Shown here: positions 32,940 through 40,841 of the stretch, in pieces
Layout of the letters: each line of letters starts with the position of its first letter
Position numbering within the stretch: the stretch's first letter is position 1
DNA from: Sphingopyxis sp. YR583
GTDB taxonomy: Bacteria; Pseudomonadota; Alphaproteobacteria; Sphingomonadales; Sphingomonadaceae
Direction: 5' to 3'
NCBI RefSeq assembly: GCF_900108295.1
Contig: NZ_FNWK01000001.1
Span: forward strand, 2,229,001-2,293,000
Length of the DNA: 64,000 bases
Program-made: the position numbers and the translations under genes
Notes under the pieces: model-generated
The model's database searches: none
Told to the model about the DNA's origin: nothing
What the model saw: only the letters and a program-made list of their open reading frames with translations

Positions 32940-33370
32940 CGGCATATGGGTTCCCCGATCATGCGCCGCTGATTGACGGCCGGAGCCTCGCCGTGCGTTC
33001 AGTCGGCCTGCCATTTGGAATCCCCATTCTGATCGTCTATTCGGGGATCAGCCGCGGGCTCGTCGAGGGGCATTACAATGAACGGCGGTCGCAATTCGAA
33101 GCCGTCGCCCGTCGACTCGGCGCGTCTGCGCTCCGCGATGTGACGCCAGGCCGGATGGAAAGCCGCGCGTGCCGACCTCGACCCCGTCGCGTACCGCCGC
33201 GCGCAAGACCGGCGGGGGTTTCGTGGGGCGGTCGTCGCGCTGGTCGAGACGGATGCCGTGGGCGCCGTGGTCGATCATATCGAAACGCGCTATCGCACTC
33301 CGGCGGGTAACAAGCCGCTTATCATGGTCGAACGCGCCCCCCGCCGGCGCGTCTGTCCTGTAAGACTGGC
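32940..33370 (+). pseudogene. galK: galactokinase (GalK) pseudogene remnant
   Basis: Two pieces in different frames resemble GalK. The first reads FPDHAPLIDGRSLAVRSVGL, PFGIPILIVYSGISRGLVEG and YNERRSQFEAVARRLG, ending ALRDVTPGRM. The second is DLDPVAYRRA joined to GFRGAVVALVE and a C-terminal AGNKPLIMVERAP. The N-terminal third with the sugar-binding motif, and about 85 residues around the GGGFGG region, are missing or deleted. The next gene is a ROK sugar kinase, suggesting a former sugar-use cluster. Confidence 0.8.
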
Positions 33371-33385
33371 GCAAGGGGAGAGGAT

Positions 33386-34255
33386 ATGGACGAAAAAATT
33401 GCGCTGATCGAAGCTGGCGGAACCAAATTTATCGTCGGAGTCGGGGATGCCTCGCGGCGGATTCATGCGCGCACTCGCATCGACACGACGCGTCCCGAGG
33501 AGACGATCCCTGCCGCAATCGACTGGCTGCGCGCGCAGGGCGGCGGCTATACGGCGGTTGGCATCGCCAGCTTTGGCCCGCTCGACCTCGATCCAGCTTC
33601 GGCAACATGGGGCCATATCACCCGCACGGCCAAGCCGCACTGGAGCGATGCCGATGTCGCCGGCCCCTTTGCGCGCGCGTTCGACTGCCCGGTTGCGATC
33701 GACACCGACGTCAACGGCGCCGCGCTGGCCGAATGGACGTGGGGCGCGGGGGAAGGGGCGAATTCGGCGCTCTATCTGACCGTCGGGACCGGTGTCGGCG
33801 GCGGCGCAGTGGTCGGCGGGCGGCTGATCCACGGGCTCAGCCATCCCGAGATGGGCCATATTCGCATGCCCCGCCATCCGGACGATGCCGGTTTCGACGG
33901 GCATTGCCCTTTTCATGGCGATTGCCTCGAAGGTCTCGCCGCAGGCCCTTCGATCATCGCCCGCTGGGGTGCTTCGCTGTCCGATCTTCCCGGGGGCCAT
34001 CCCGGCCATGAAATCATCGCCTGGTATCTCGCCCAGGCTGCGTTGAGTTTTCAGGCCATCCTGTCACCGTCGCGGATGATTTTCGGCGGCGGCGTGATGG
34101 AAACGCAGGGATTGCTCGACCGGGTTCGCGCCAGGACTGCCGAGGCAGGTGCCGGCTATTTCGTCGGCGATCCCGCGGAGGTGATCGTCGCGCCTGCGTT
34201 GGGTCATGATGCGGGCCTTCTGGGCGCGCTCGCGCTGGCACTCCGCCTGTCTTGA
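33386..34255 (+). CDS. ROK-family sugar kinase, fructokinase-like
   Basis: 289 residues. The N-terminal phosphate loop IEAGGTKF, catalytic Asp in IDTDVNGAALAEW, ROK signature LTVGTGVGGGAVVGG and HPEMGHI are present, with a Cys/His zinc cluster HCPFHGDCLEG and the C-terminal FGGGVM adenosine motif. This is the layout of bacterial ROK fructokinases and glucokinases, which phosphorylate hexoses with ATP in the cytosol. The HPEMGH variant favours fructokinase/mannokinase types. It follows the dead galK gene by 15 bp and is probably the only surviving member of that sugar cluster. Confidence 0.9.
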   Translation: MDEKIALIEAGGTKFIVGVGDASRRIHARTRIDTTRPEETIPAAIDWLRAQGGGYTAVGIASFGPLDLDPASATWGHITRTAKPHWSDADVAGPFARAFDCPVAIDTDVNGAALAEWTWGAGEGANSALYLTVGTGVGGGAVVGGRLIHGLSHPEMGHIRMPRHPDDAGFDGHCPFHGDCLEGLAAGPSIIARWGASLSDLPGGHPGHEIIAWYLAQAALSFQAILSPSRMIFGGGVMETQGLLDRVRARTAEAGAGYFVGDPAEVIVAPALGHDAGLLGALALALRLS

Positions 34256-34360
34256 GGCTTCCTGGATATGGTACAGGTGTTTTGCCGAGCCTCGGTTCTC
34301 CAGCAGCAGGTGCGAACCGGCTAGTATGCGGCCGCTACCCGCTCGATCTGGAGACCGACG

Positions 34361-34807
34361 ATGAAGACCGCAATTGCCGCTTTCGCCTTGACCACGTTTC
34401 TGGCCGTCGTGCCCGCCACTGCGCAAACCGGGCATTCCGGGCACGACGCGCCCGCCATAAACCCGAAGATCACGCTCGTGTATCAGCACGAACTGCCCAA
34501 TGTTCCGGGTAAGAGCGTCAAGGGCGTGCTCGTCGAATATGGCCCGGGCGCGGTCAATCCATCGCACGTCCACGCGCCGTCGGCGCTGATCTATGCGACG
34601 GTGCTGGACGGCGCGGTGCTCAACCAGATCAACGGCGGGCCGGTCCGTACCTTTCGCAAGGGCGAGAATTTCACCGAACTACCAGGCGATTTTCACAATA
34701 TCAGCGCGAATGCGAGCCAGACCGAGCCGGCGACCTTACTCGCCGTATTCGTAGTCGATACCAATGATACGATCCTGACCACGCCCGCCACGGGCCCGCG
34801 CAAATAG
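34361..34807 (+). CDS. exported cupin-fold protein
   Basis: 148 residues with a signal peptide ending ATAQ. A single cupin barrel is visible: motif 1 YGPGAVNPSHVHAPSALIYA (His-x-His for metal) and motif 2 GENFTELPGDFHNISANAS. The metal-binding residues are retained, so a mononuclear metal site is plausible, but the reaction is unknown. Similar small periplasmic cupins are common in sphingomonads. It is monocistronic and is followed by a good terminator. Confidence 0.85.
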   Translation: MKTAIAAFALTTFLAVVPATAQTGHSGHDAPAINPKITLVYQHELPNVPGKSVKGVLVEYGPGAVNPSHVHAPSALIYATVLDGAVLNQINGGPVRTFRKGENFTELPGDFHNISANASQTEPATLLAVFVVDTNDTILTTPATGPRK

Positions 34808-34828
34808 CGCTTCTCGCCGCTTATCATC

Positions 34829-34870
34829 ATCGGCGGATTAGCCTCGGCTTGTCCGCCGATAGATTTTCTT
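34829..34870 (+). terminator. intrinsic terminator after the cupin gene
   Basis: Perfect 9-bp arms ATCGGCGGA and TCCGCCGAT have a 14-base loop and are followed by AGATTTTCTT. Confidence 0.72.
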
Positions 34871-34894
34871 CGTCGCAAAAATCGGCCTCCGGCG

Positions 34895-34926
34895 TTGACG
34901 AATCTAAAATCAATCGATTAAGTTGA
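34895..34926 (+). promoter_or_regulatory. promoter-like element, copy 1 (sulfur locus)
   Basis: TTGACG (34895-34900) is followed by TCAATCnnnTAAGTTGA at 34910-34926. The same combination recurs at 40760-40794, before the second dioxygenase. It is either a shared promoter or a regulator site of the sulfate-ester locus. Confidence 0.5.
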
Positions 34927-35085
34927 CATTGTCATTCGGGACTGGTCGAGACGAATGACGGGCTCTCCCCCTCGACCCGCGGCTTTTGACCGGGAAGCAG
35001 CTTGCTCCGCGTTACCAACGGCTAAAGCGCGTGATGCTCGGGCGACATCGCCAGGCATTGCGTTCCCCCCAGAAGGGGTATTGCG

Positions 35086-35112
35086 ATGCGTATGTGTAAC
35101 AGCATCAACTAG
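35086..35112 (+). CDS. putative 8-residue Cys-containing leader peptide
   Basis: The frame reads MRMCNSIN then TAG. A strong ribosome site AGAAGGGG (35071-35078) lies 7 bases before ATG 35086. It sits 160 bp downstream of the promoter-like element and 323 bp before the TonB receptor start. A hairpin (CCGCG/CGCGG arms, 35120-35134) begins 8 bases after its stop. Short Cys-containing leader ORFs are known ahead of sulfur-assimilation genes in some bacteria, where they act through ribosome stalling at Cys codons. The sequence itself matches no family I can name. Confidence 0.4.
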   Translation: MRMCNSIN

Positions 35113-35223
35113 ATCATCGCCGCGCGTCTCGCGGGGTAGCGGACCGACCGCGCCCTTCGCGCCCAGCGGCCTTCCATAATCTCCAGCCGCGCCTCCTCAC
35201 GCGAGACGTTTGCGGCCTGACGT

Positions 35224-35241
35224 CCGGCGCCCGAGCGCCGG
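35224..35241 (+). promoter_or_regulatory. GC hairpin ahead of the coupled small ORF
   Basis: A perfect 7-bp stem CCGGCGC/GCGCCGG with CCGA loop ends four bases before the GGGG ribosome site of the 59-residue ORF. There is no U-tract, so translational rather than transcriptional control is more likely if it is functional. Confidence 0.35.
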
Positions 35242-35255
35242 CGCGGGGAAACATC

Positions 35256-35435
35256 ATGCCTTTGCTGACCCAATCCGACCTGTCGGATCTGGCTCGCTAT
35301 CCTGCGTCCCTGCGCAGCGCCGCCCGTGCGCTGTGGGGGGCGGAGCTGGCGGCTGCCCGATGCGGCGCGGCGCACCGCGCCACCATTCATCACATCAAAA
35401 AGGGGGCGGGATCAACGCCCGGGGACCATATCTAA
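35256..35435 (+). CDS. small 59-residue protein coupled to the TonB receptor
   Basis: ATG 35256 follows GCGCGGGGAA. The frame runs 59 codons and its TAA shares a base with the receptor ATG (TAATG), an arrangement typical of translational coupling. The peptide is Ala-rich with an amphipathic first half (MPLLTQSDLSDLARYP, then LRSAARALWGAELAAARCG) and a basic C-terminus, and no signal peptide. No family is recognised. It could be a real small protein or merely a coupling leader; the receptor lacks a good ribosome site of its own, which supports translation through this ORF. Confidence 0.4.
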   Translation: MPLLTQSDLSDLARYPASLRSAARALWGAELAAARCGAAHRATIHHIKKGAGSTPGDHI

Positions 35436-37882
35436 TGAACCGTTTCTCTCCCGATCATCACCTGAAGCTTTTGCTCGGCGCGGCGCTGTTGCTGCCTGCC
35501 GGGCCGGCCTTTGCGGCTGAAACCGCCGCCGAAGAATCCAGTGGGGCTGCCGATAGCACCGCGGACGAAAGCGCCGCTGGCGCTGCGGTAGCGGCTGCGT
35601 CCGCCGCGTCCTACGACGGCGCCGAAATCATCGTGTCGGCGCGCCGCCGCGACGAAAGCGCGCAGGACGTCCCGATCGCACTGTCGGTCGTCGGCGCCTC
35701 GCAGCTCGAGGCGACGGGCAATTATTCGCTGACCCAGATCCAGCAGATCGTCCCGAGCCTGCAAGTGTTCAGCTTCAACCCGCGCAACACCAATATCAAC
35801 ATTCGCGGGCTCGGCAGCAATGTCGCGCTGACCAACGACGGGTTGGAAAATGGCGTCGGCTTCTATGTCGACAATGTCTATTACGGGCGGCCCGGCCAAT
35901 CGCAGTTCGATCTGGTCGACCTGCAACAGATCGAGGTGCTGCGCGGACCGCAGGGCACGCTGTTCGGCAAGAACACCACCTCGGGCGCGATCAACATCAC
36001 CTCGCGCAAGCCGAGCTTCAACCCCGAATTTTCGGGCGAGGCGAGCGTCGGCGACTATGGCTATTACCAGCTGCGCGCTTCGGCATCGGGCGCGATCATC
36101 GACGACCTGCTCGCCATCCGCATCAGCGGATCGTCCACCGAACGCCGCGGGTTCCTCTACAATGATACGCAGAAAGAGCGCGCGCAGGACTATTCGAACT
36201 GGAGCGTACGCGGGCAGCTGCTGTTCACCCCGACGCCCAATCTCGAGGCGCGCATCATCGGCGATTTTTCGCGCCAGAAGCAGAACCACGTCCTTAATGT
36301 CTTCGCCGATTATTTCGGGACGTACGAGAATGGCGCGGCGATTCCGAACAGCTTTGCCGAGCGCGCGGCGCGCTTTCCCGGTTACAGCTTTCCGACGATC
36401 GATCCCTTCGCGCGGCGCGGTGAGGCCGACAGCCATTATCAGTCCAACATGGATGGCTATGGCGTGTCGGGCCAGCTCGACTGGGACGTCGGCGCGGTCA
36501 AGCTGACCTCGATCACCGCCTATCGTTGGTGGGACTGGAACCCGTCCAATGACGGCGATTCGACCTCGCTTCCCGTGATCGTCAAAGCGCAGCAGGCGAA
36601 CCGCCAGCGCCAGTTCAGTCAGGAAATCCGGCTTGCTTCCGACACCGATGGCCCGATCGATTATGTCGTCGGCGCCTATTATTTCTGGCAGATCATTCGC
36701 GGCAAGGGGGCGAGCGCCTATGGCCCCGCCGCCGGATTGTGGAATCGTCCCGCGACCTCGCCGATCCCGCTCACTGCATGGGACGCCGCGCTCAATGGGT
36801 TCGAGGCGAATTCTACCTCGGACCCGCGGACCAAAAGCTATGCACTGTTCGGCCAACTCGACTGGAAATTCACCGACCGGCTGACGCTCACGGCGGGGCT
36901 GCGCTACACGCACGAGAAGAAGAGCGGTTCGTTCACGCAGATCCATGTCGCGGGGACGAATCTGGCAACCCTCCCGGCGGGGTTGGCGGCACAGGCGGCG
37001 GCGCTCCGTGCGCAGTTCAACCCGGTCACCAGCTACTCAACCGGCTTCACCGATAACAGCGTGTCGGGGCTCGCGACGCTCTCGTGGCAGTTCAGCGATA
37101 ACGCGCTCGCTTACGCGACCTATTCGCGTGGCAACAAGTCGGGCGGCCTCAACCTCACCAACCTTCCCGCCGGGATCGATCCCGACGTCGCGCCGGAAAA
37201 GGTCGACAGCTACGAACTCGGCATCAAGTCGCAATGGTTCGACAAGGCCGTGACGCTCAACGTTGCGGGATACTGGACCGAGATCAGCGATTACCAGACC
37301 GCGATCACCGAGCAGGTGCCCAACACGGTCAACGTCCGCCAATATATCGCGAACATTCCGGGGGTGCGATCGCGCGGGGTCGAGGGCGACCTGAGCTATG
37401 CGCCGAGCGACCGTGCGAGCTTCTATGCGTCGATCGCTTATGCCGACACGACATACAGCGACTACCGTACCGCGCCGCAGGCGCCCGAACGGCTCAACCA
37501 GGGCGGGATCCAGGACCTGACGGGCGAGCAACTGCCCGGTGTTCCCAAGCTCACCTATACGCTTGGCGGCGACGTGTCGGCGCCGCTCGGCAATCTCGGC
37601 GGGCGCGACCTGTCGCTCTACGGGCACGCCGATTATTCGCATCGGTCGACCTTCAATACCTCGTCGAGCGACAGCCGCTACGCCGACGTAACGGCCTATG
37701 GCATCGCCAATGCGCGCATCGGCATCCGTACCGACGACGGATTGTTCGACCTGTCGCTCTGGGCGCGCAACCTGTTCGACAAGGATTATTTCCAGACCTT
37801 GTCGGCGCAGAACACCGGCATTGTGACCTCGCTGATCGGCGAACCGCGCACGATCGGCGCGACGATGCGGACGAAGCTGTGA
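35435..37882 (+). CDS. TonB-dependent receptor, probable sulfate-ester uptake
   Basis: 815 residues from ATG 35435, with a signal peptide cleaved near AFAAE. An Ala/Glu-rich spacer leads to TonB box-like EIIVSARRRDE, then a plug (DVPIALSVVGASQLEA, NINIRGLG, VGFYVDNVYYGR, IEVLRGPQGTLFGKNTTSGA) and a full barrel ending TIGATMRTKL. The plug motifs are typical of the large sphingomonad receptor family. It heads a run of sulfatase and alkylsulfatase-type dioxygenase genes, so its ligand is probably an organosulfate or sulfonate (inference from context). The leader and small ORF above suggest post-initiation control. Confidence 0.9.
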   Translation: MNRFSPDHHLKLLLGAALLLPAGPAFAAETAAEESSGAADSTADESAAGAAVAAASAASYDGAEIIVSARRRDESAQDVPIALSVVGASQLEATGNYSLTQIQQIVPSLQVFSFNPRNTNINIRGLGSNVALTNDGLENGVGFYVDNVYYGRPGQSQFDLVDLQQIEVLRGPQGTLFGKNTTSGAINITSRKPSFNPEFSGEASVGDYGYYQLRASASGAIIDDLLAIRISGSSTERRGFLYNDTQKERAQDYSNWSVRGQLLFTPTPNLEARIIGDFSRQKQNHVLNVFADYFGTYENGAAIPNSFAERAARFPGYSFPTIDPFARRGEADSHYQSNMDGYGVSGQLDWDVGAVKLTSITAYRWWDWNPSNDGDSTSLPVIVKAQQANRQRQFSQEIRLASDTDGPIDYVVGAYYFWQIIRGKGASAYGPAAGLWNRPATSPIPLTAWDAALNGFEANSTSDPRTKSYALFGQLDWKFTDRLTLTAGLRYTHEKKSGSFTQIHVAGTNLATLPAGLAAQAAALRAQFNPVTSYSTGFTDNSVSGLATLSWQFSDNALAYATYSRGNKSGGLNLTNLPAGIDPDVAPEKVDSYELGIKSQWFDKAVTLNVAGYWTEISDYQTAITEQVPNTVNVRQYIANIPGVRSRGVEGDLSYAPSDRASFYASIAYADTTYSDYRTAPQAPERLNQGGIQDLTGEQLPGVPKLTYTLGGDVSAPLGNLGGRDLSLYGHADYSHRSTFNTSSSDSRYADVTAYGIANARIGIRTDDGLFDLSLWARNLFDKDYFQTLSAQNTGIVTSLIGEPRTIGATMRTKL

Positions 37883-37993
37883 TGGCGGCGTCCACCCCAT
37901 CTGCGCGTGCGCCACGCGCCCACCCCATTCGACGACCGCCCGCAGAGGCCCTTGCCGGATACCCCCGCCGTCCAACCCCCAAAGGAGACTGAT

Positions 37994-38947
37994 ATGACGG
38001 ACCTTCACAACAGCTATGCCAATGCGCGCGACAAGAATATTCCGCTCGAAATCACGCCGGTGACCGGCACGATCGGCGCCATCGTCCATGGTGTCGAGCT
38101 GTCGGGCGACTTGCCTGCGCCGGTGGTGCAGGCCATCCAGGCCGCGCTGGTACGGCACAAGGTGCTGTTCTTCCGCGACCAGCAGCATCTGACCGATCAG
38201 GAGCATGAGGATTTCGCGGCGCTGCTCGGGGATCCGGTCGCGCATCCGACGGTGCCGGTTGCCGAGGGTTCGCGCTACCTGCTCGAACTCGACAGCAAGG
38301 AAGGCTATGCGGCGTCAAGCTGGCACACCGACGTGACCTTCGTCGATGCCTATCCCAAGGCATCGATCCTGCGCGCGCTCACGATCCCCGAAGCCGGCGG
38401 TGACACGCAGTGGGCGAACGGCGAAACCGCTTATGAGGGCCTGCCCGAAGTGCTGCGCCAGCTCGTTAACAATCTGTGGGCGACGCACACCAACCTTTAT
38501 GATTATGCGGCGATCCTGCAATCTGCGCCCGACGGCGAAAGCGCGGCGAAGCGGATCAAGGAGCATCGGAGCGTCTTCGCGTCGACGGTCTATGAAACCG
38601 AACATCCGGTGGTGCGCGTGCATCCGGTAAGCGGGCAGCGCAGCCTGCTGCTTGGCCATTTCGTCAAGCAGTTCGTGGGCCTGAACGCTACCGACAGCGC
38701 GCGGCTGTTCCAGACGCTGCAGGATCATATCACCAAGCCCGAGAATGTCGTGCGCTGGCGCTGGCGCGAAGGCGACGTGGCGATCTGGGACAATCAGTCG
38801 ACCCAGCACCGCGCGACCGCCGACTTCGGACTGCAGCGCCGGACGCTCCGCCGCGCGACGATTTCGGGCGAGGTTCCGGTCGGCATCGACGGACGCCGCA
38901 GCCGCACGGTGCGTAAGGAAAAGGCGGTTCAATACGAACCCGCCTGA
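37994..38947 (+). CDS. TauD/AtsK-type Fe(II)/2-oxoglutarate dioxygenase
   Basis: 317 residues. ATG 37994 follows AAAGGAG. The iron facial triad is His111-x-Asp113 (WHTDVTF) and distal His272 (STQHRA), with a 2-oxoglutarate-binding Arg in the LQRRTLRRATI segment. The WHTDVTF and WDNQSTQHRA contexts are those of alkylsulfatase AtsK and TauD, which hydroxylate the carbon next to sulfur and release sulfite or sulfate for growth. It lies 111 bp after the TonB receptor. Substrate preference cannot be read; the arylsulfatase neighbour favours sulfate esters. Confidence 0.92.
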   Translation: MTDLHNSYANARDKNIPLEITPVTGTIGAIVHGVELSGDLPAPVVQAIQAALVRHKVLFFRDQQHLTDQEHEDFAALLGDPVAHPTVPVAEGSRYLLELDSKEGYAASSWHTDVTFVDAYPKASILRALTIPEAGGDTQWANGETAYEGLPEVLRQLVNNLWATHTNLYDYAAILQSAPDGESAAKRIKEHRSVFASTVYETEHPVVRVHPVSGQRSLLLGHFVKQFVGLNATDSARLFQTLQDHITKPENVVRWRWREGDVAIWDNQSTQHRATADFGLQRRTLRRATISGEVPVGIDGRRSRTVRKEKAVQYEPA

Positions 38948-38954
38948 CGAAATC

Positions 38955-39050
38955 GGCCGGCGCCTGTGGTTCTCCTCTCCCTTCCTGTGACTGCGCCGGC
39001 CCTGTCTGCGGCGCGCCCCGGTTCCATTCGCCCGGGCGCGCCGACCTTTT
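38955..39050 (+). terminator. tandem perfect hairpins before the sulfatase gene
   Basis: Stem 1 GGCCGGCGC/GCGCCGGCC (38955-38963 and 38993-39001) is followed by stem 2 CGGCGCGCCC/GGGCGCGCCG (39009-39018 and 39034-39043), then ACCTTTT. Stem 2 looks like a terminator yet ends only 7 bases before the GAAGG ribosome site of the sulfatase, so it may act as an attenuator. Confidence 0.65.
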
Positions 39051-39069
39051 GCCTTCGAAGGATCATCCG

Positions 39070-40740
39070 ATGACCTATGGTTCGCGTTTCGCCCGTTTGC
39101 TTTTTGCCGCGCTGATCGGCGCCGCATCGGTCGCGCCGGTGCAGGCGAAGGAATGGCGGCCGAACCTGCTCGTCATCGTCGCCGACGATCTTGGCTATTC
39201 AGATCTTGGCGCGTTCGGGGGCGAGATCCGCACGCCGAATCTCGACAAGCTCGCGCTCGCCGGCATCCGGCTTGCGGGCTTCCACACCGCGCCGACCTGT
39301 TCGCCGACGCGATCGATGCTGCTGTCGGGCACCGACAATCACCGCGCCGGGCTTGGCACGATGGCCGAGATGATCCGGCCGAACCAGCAGGGCAAGCCGG
39401 GGTATGAGGGCTATTTGCGCAGCGACGTCGCGACGCTCTCCGAGCGGCTGGGGGCGAATGGCTATCGCACCTTGCTGTCGGGCAAATGGCATTTGGGGCT
39501 GACCGCCGAGCAGGACCCGCATGCGCGCGGGTTCGAGCGCAGCTTTGCGTTGCTGCAGGGTGGACACAATCATTATGGCACCGACATCAAACCCGAAGCC
39601 ACTCCCGGTACGCGCGGGATCGCGACCTATCGCGAAAATGGCAAGGTCATCGTGCGCTTGCCCAAGGGATTCTATTCGAGCGACTATTTCGCGACGCGGC
39701 TGATCGATTTCCTTGGCGAACGACCCGCGAGGGGGAAGGCAGAACGGCCTTTCTTCGCCTATCTCGCCTTCACCGCGCCGCATTGGCCGCTGCAAGCGCC
39801 GGCGGAGGACATTGCGCGCTACAAGGGGCGCTATGACGAAGGCTTCGATGTGCTGCGCGAACGCCGCGTCGCACGGCAGCGTGAGCTCGGCATTCTCGCG
39901 CCCGACGTGACGGCGCATACGCCGCGCAACCGTGACGGCAGCTGGGATAGCTTGACCGCCGACCAGCAGCGGCTCGCCGCGCGCAACATGGAAATCTATG
40001 CTGCGATGGTCGACCGGCTCGATCAGAATGTCGGGCGCGTGATCGAGACGCTGCGCGCGTCGGGCGAACTCGACAACACGGTGATCGTCTTCCTCGCCGA
40101 CAATGGTGCCGAGGCGCTCGACGTCGAAACCACCGGCGCGCAGATGCTGGCAAGCTCGCTGAAAGACGCCGACAACAGTTTCGCCAATCGCGGTACGGCG
40201 TCGTCTTATCTCACCTATGGCGCGGGCTGGGCACAGGCGGCGACCGCGCCCTCATGGCTGACCAAGGGCTATAACAGCGAGGGCGGTACGCGGGCGGTCG
40301 CGTTCATCAGCGGTGCGGGCATCGCGGCGCGAAAAGGCGCCGACACCCAATATCTGTCGGTCGCAGACATTGCGCCGACCTTGCTCGACCTCGCGGGCGC
40401 CGATGCACAGGCAACCGAATTCGCGGGGCGCAAGGTCGTGCCGATCACCGGTCGGTCGTGGGCCGCCTGGCTCAAGAACGCCGATGCGCGTGTCTATGGT
40501 GCGAACGACGGCGTGGGGGCGGAGTTGTTCGGATCGCGCGCCTATCGCCGCGGCGACTGGAAGCTGACCGATATCGGCGACGGCATCTGGCGATTGTTCG
40601 ACATTGCACGCGATCCGGGCGAGACGCGGGACCTGTCGCTCGCCCACCCTGACCGTAAGGCCGACCTTGCGGCGGCGTGGGATCGTTATGCGCAGGATGT
40701 CGGCGTGATCCTGCCCGATTCCATCCCATATCGGCCATAG
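39070..40740 (+). CDS. exported arylsulfatase (formylglycine-type)
   Basis: 556 residues with a signal peptide cleaved after VQAKE. The metal motif VADDLGYSDLG comes first, then the formylglycine signature C77-S-P-T-R (HTAPTCSPTRSMLLSG), GKWHLG, and the second metal site VIVFLADNGAE. Cys77 must be converted by a formylglycine-generating enzyme, which is not in this window. The enzyme hydrolyses aryl or alkyl sulfate esters in the periplasm. It sits between two TauD-like dioxygenases, strengthening the organosulfur-scavenging reading. Start ATG 39070 has AAGGA nearby. Confidence 0.94.
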   Translation: MTYGSRFARLLFAALIGAASVAPVQAKEWRPNLLVIVADDLGYSDLGAFGGEIRTPNLDKLALAGIRLAGFHTAPTCSPTRSMLLSGTDNHRAGLGTMAEMIRPNQQGKPGYEGYLRSDVATLSERLGANGYRTLLSGKWHLGLTAEQDPHARGFERSFALLQGGHNHYGTDIKPEATPGTRGIATYRENGKVIVRLPKGFYSSDYFATRLIDFLGERPARGKAERPFFAYLAFTAPHWPLQAPAEDIARYKGRYDEGFDVLRERRVARQRELGILAPDVTAHTPRNRDGSWDSLTADQQRLAARNMEIYAAMVDRLDQNVGRVIETLRASGELDNTVIVFLADNGAEALDVETTGAQMLASSLKDADNSFANRGTASSYLTYGAGWAQAATAPSWLTKGYNSEGGTRAVAFISGAGIAARKGADTQYLSVADIAPTLLDLAGADAQATEFAGRKVVPITGRSWAAWLKNADARVYGANDGVGAELFGSRAYRRGDWKLTDIGDGIWRLFDIARDPGETRDLSLAHPDRKADLAAAWDRYAQDVGVILPDSIPYRP

Positions 40741-40759
40741 GTCGCGCATATCATGCACT

Positions 40760-40794
40760 TTGACGCGTCAGGCCTTGTCAATCATATAAGTTGA
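40760..40794 (+). promoter_or_regulatory. promoter-like element, copy 2 (sulfur locus)
   Basis: TTGACG (40760-40765) is followed by TCAATCnnnTAAGTTGA at 40778-40794, 48 bp before the dioxygenase start. Fourteen of 17 bases match copy 1, the three differing being the nnn core, and a TATAAG -10-like hexamer lies inside it. Confidence 0.55.
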
Positions 40795-40841
40795 GTTACT
40801 TTTGCTGCTCCCAGACGTATTCCGAATCGAAAGGATCGCTC

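Noticed and set aside
34955..35179. 74-codon open frame upstream of the sulfur receptor
   Set aside because: It has no ribosome site or domain and overlaps the better-supported 8-codon leader in another frame.
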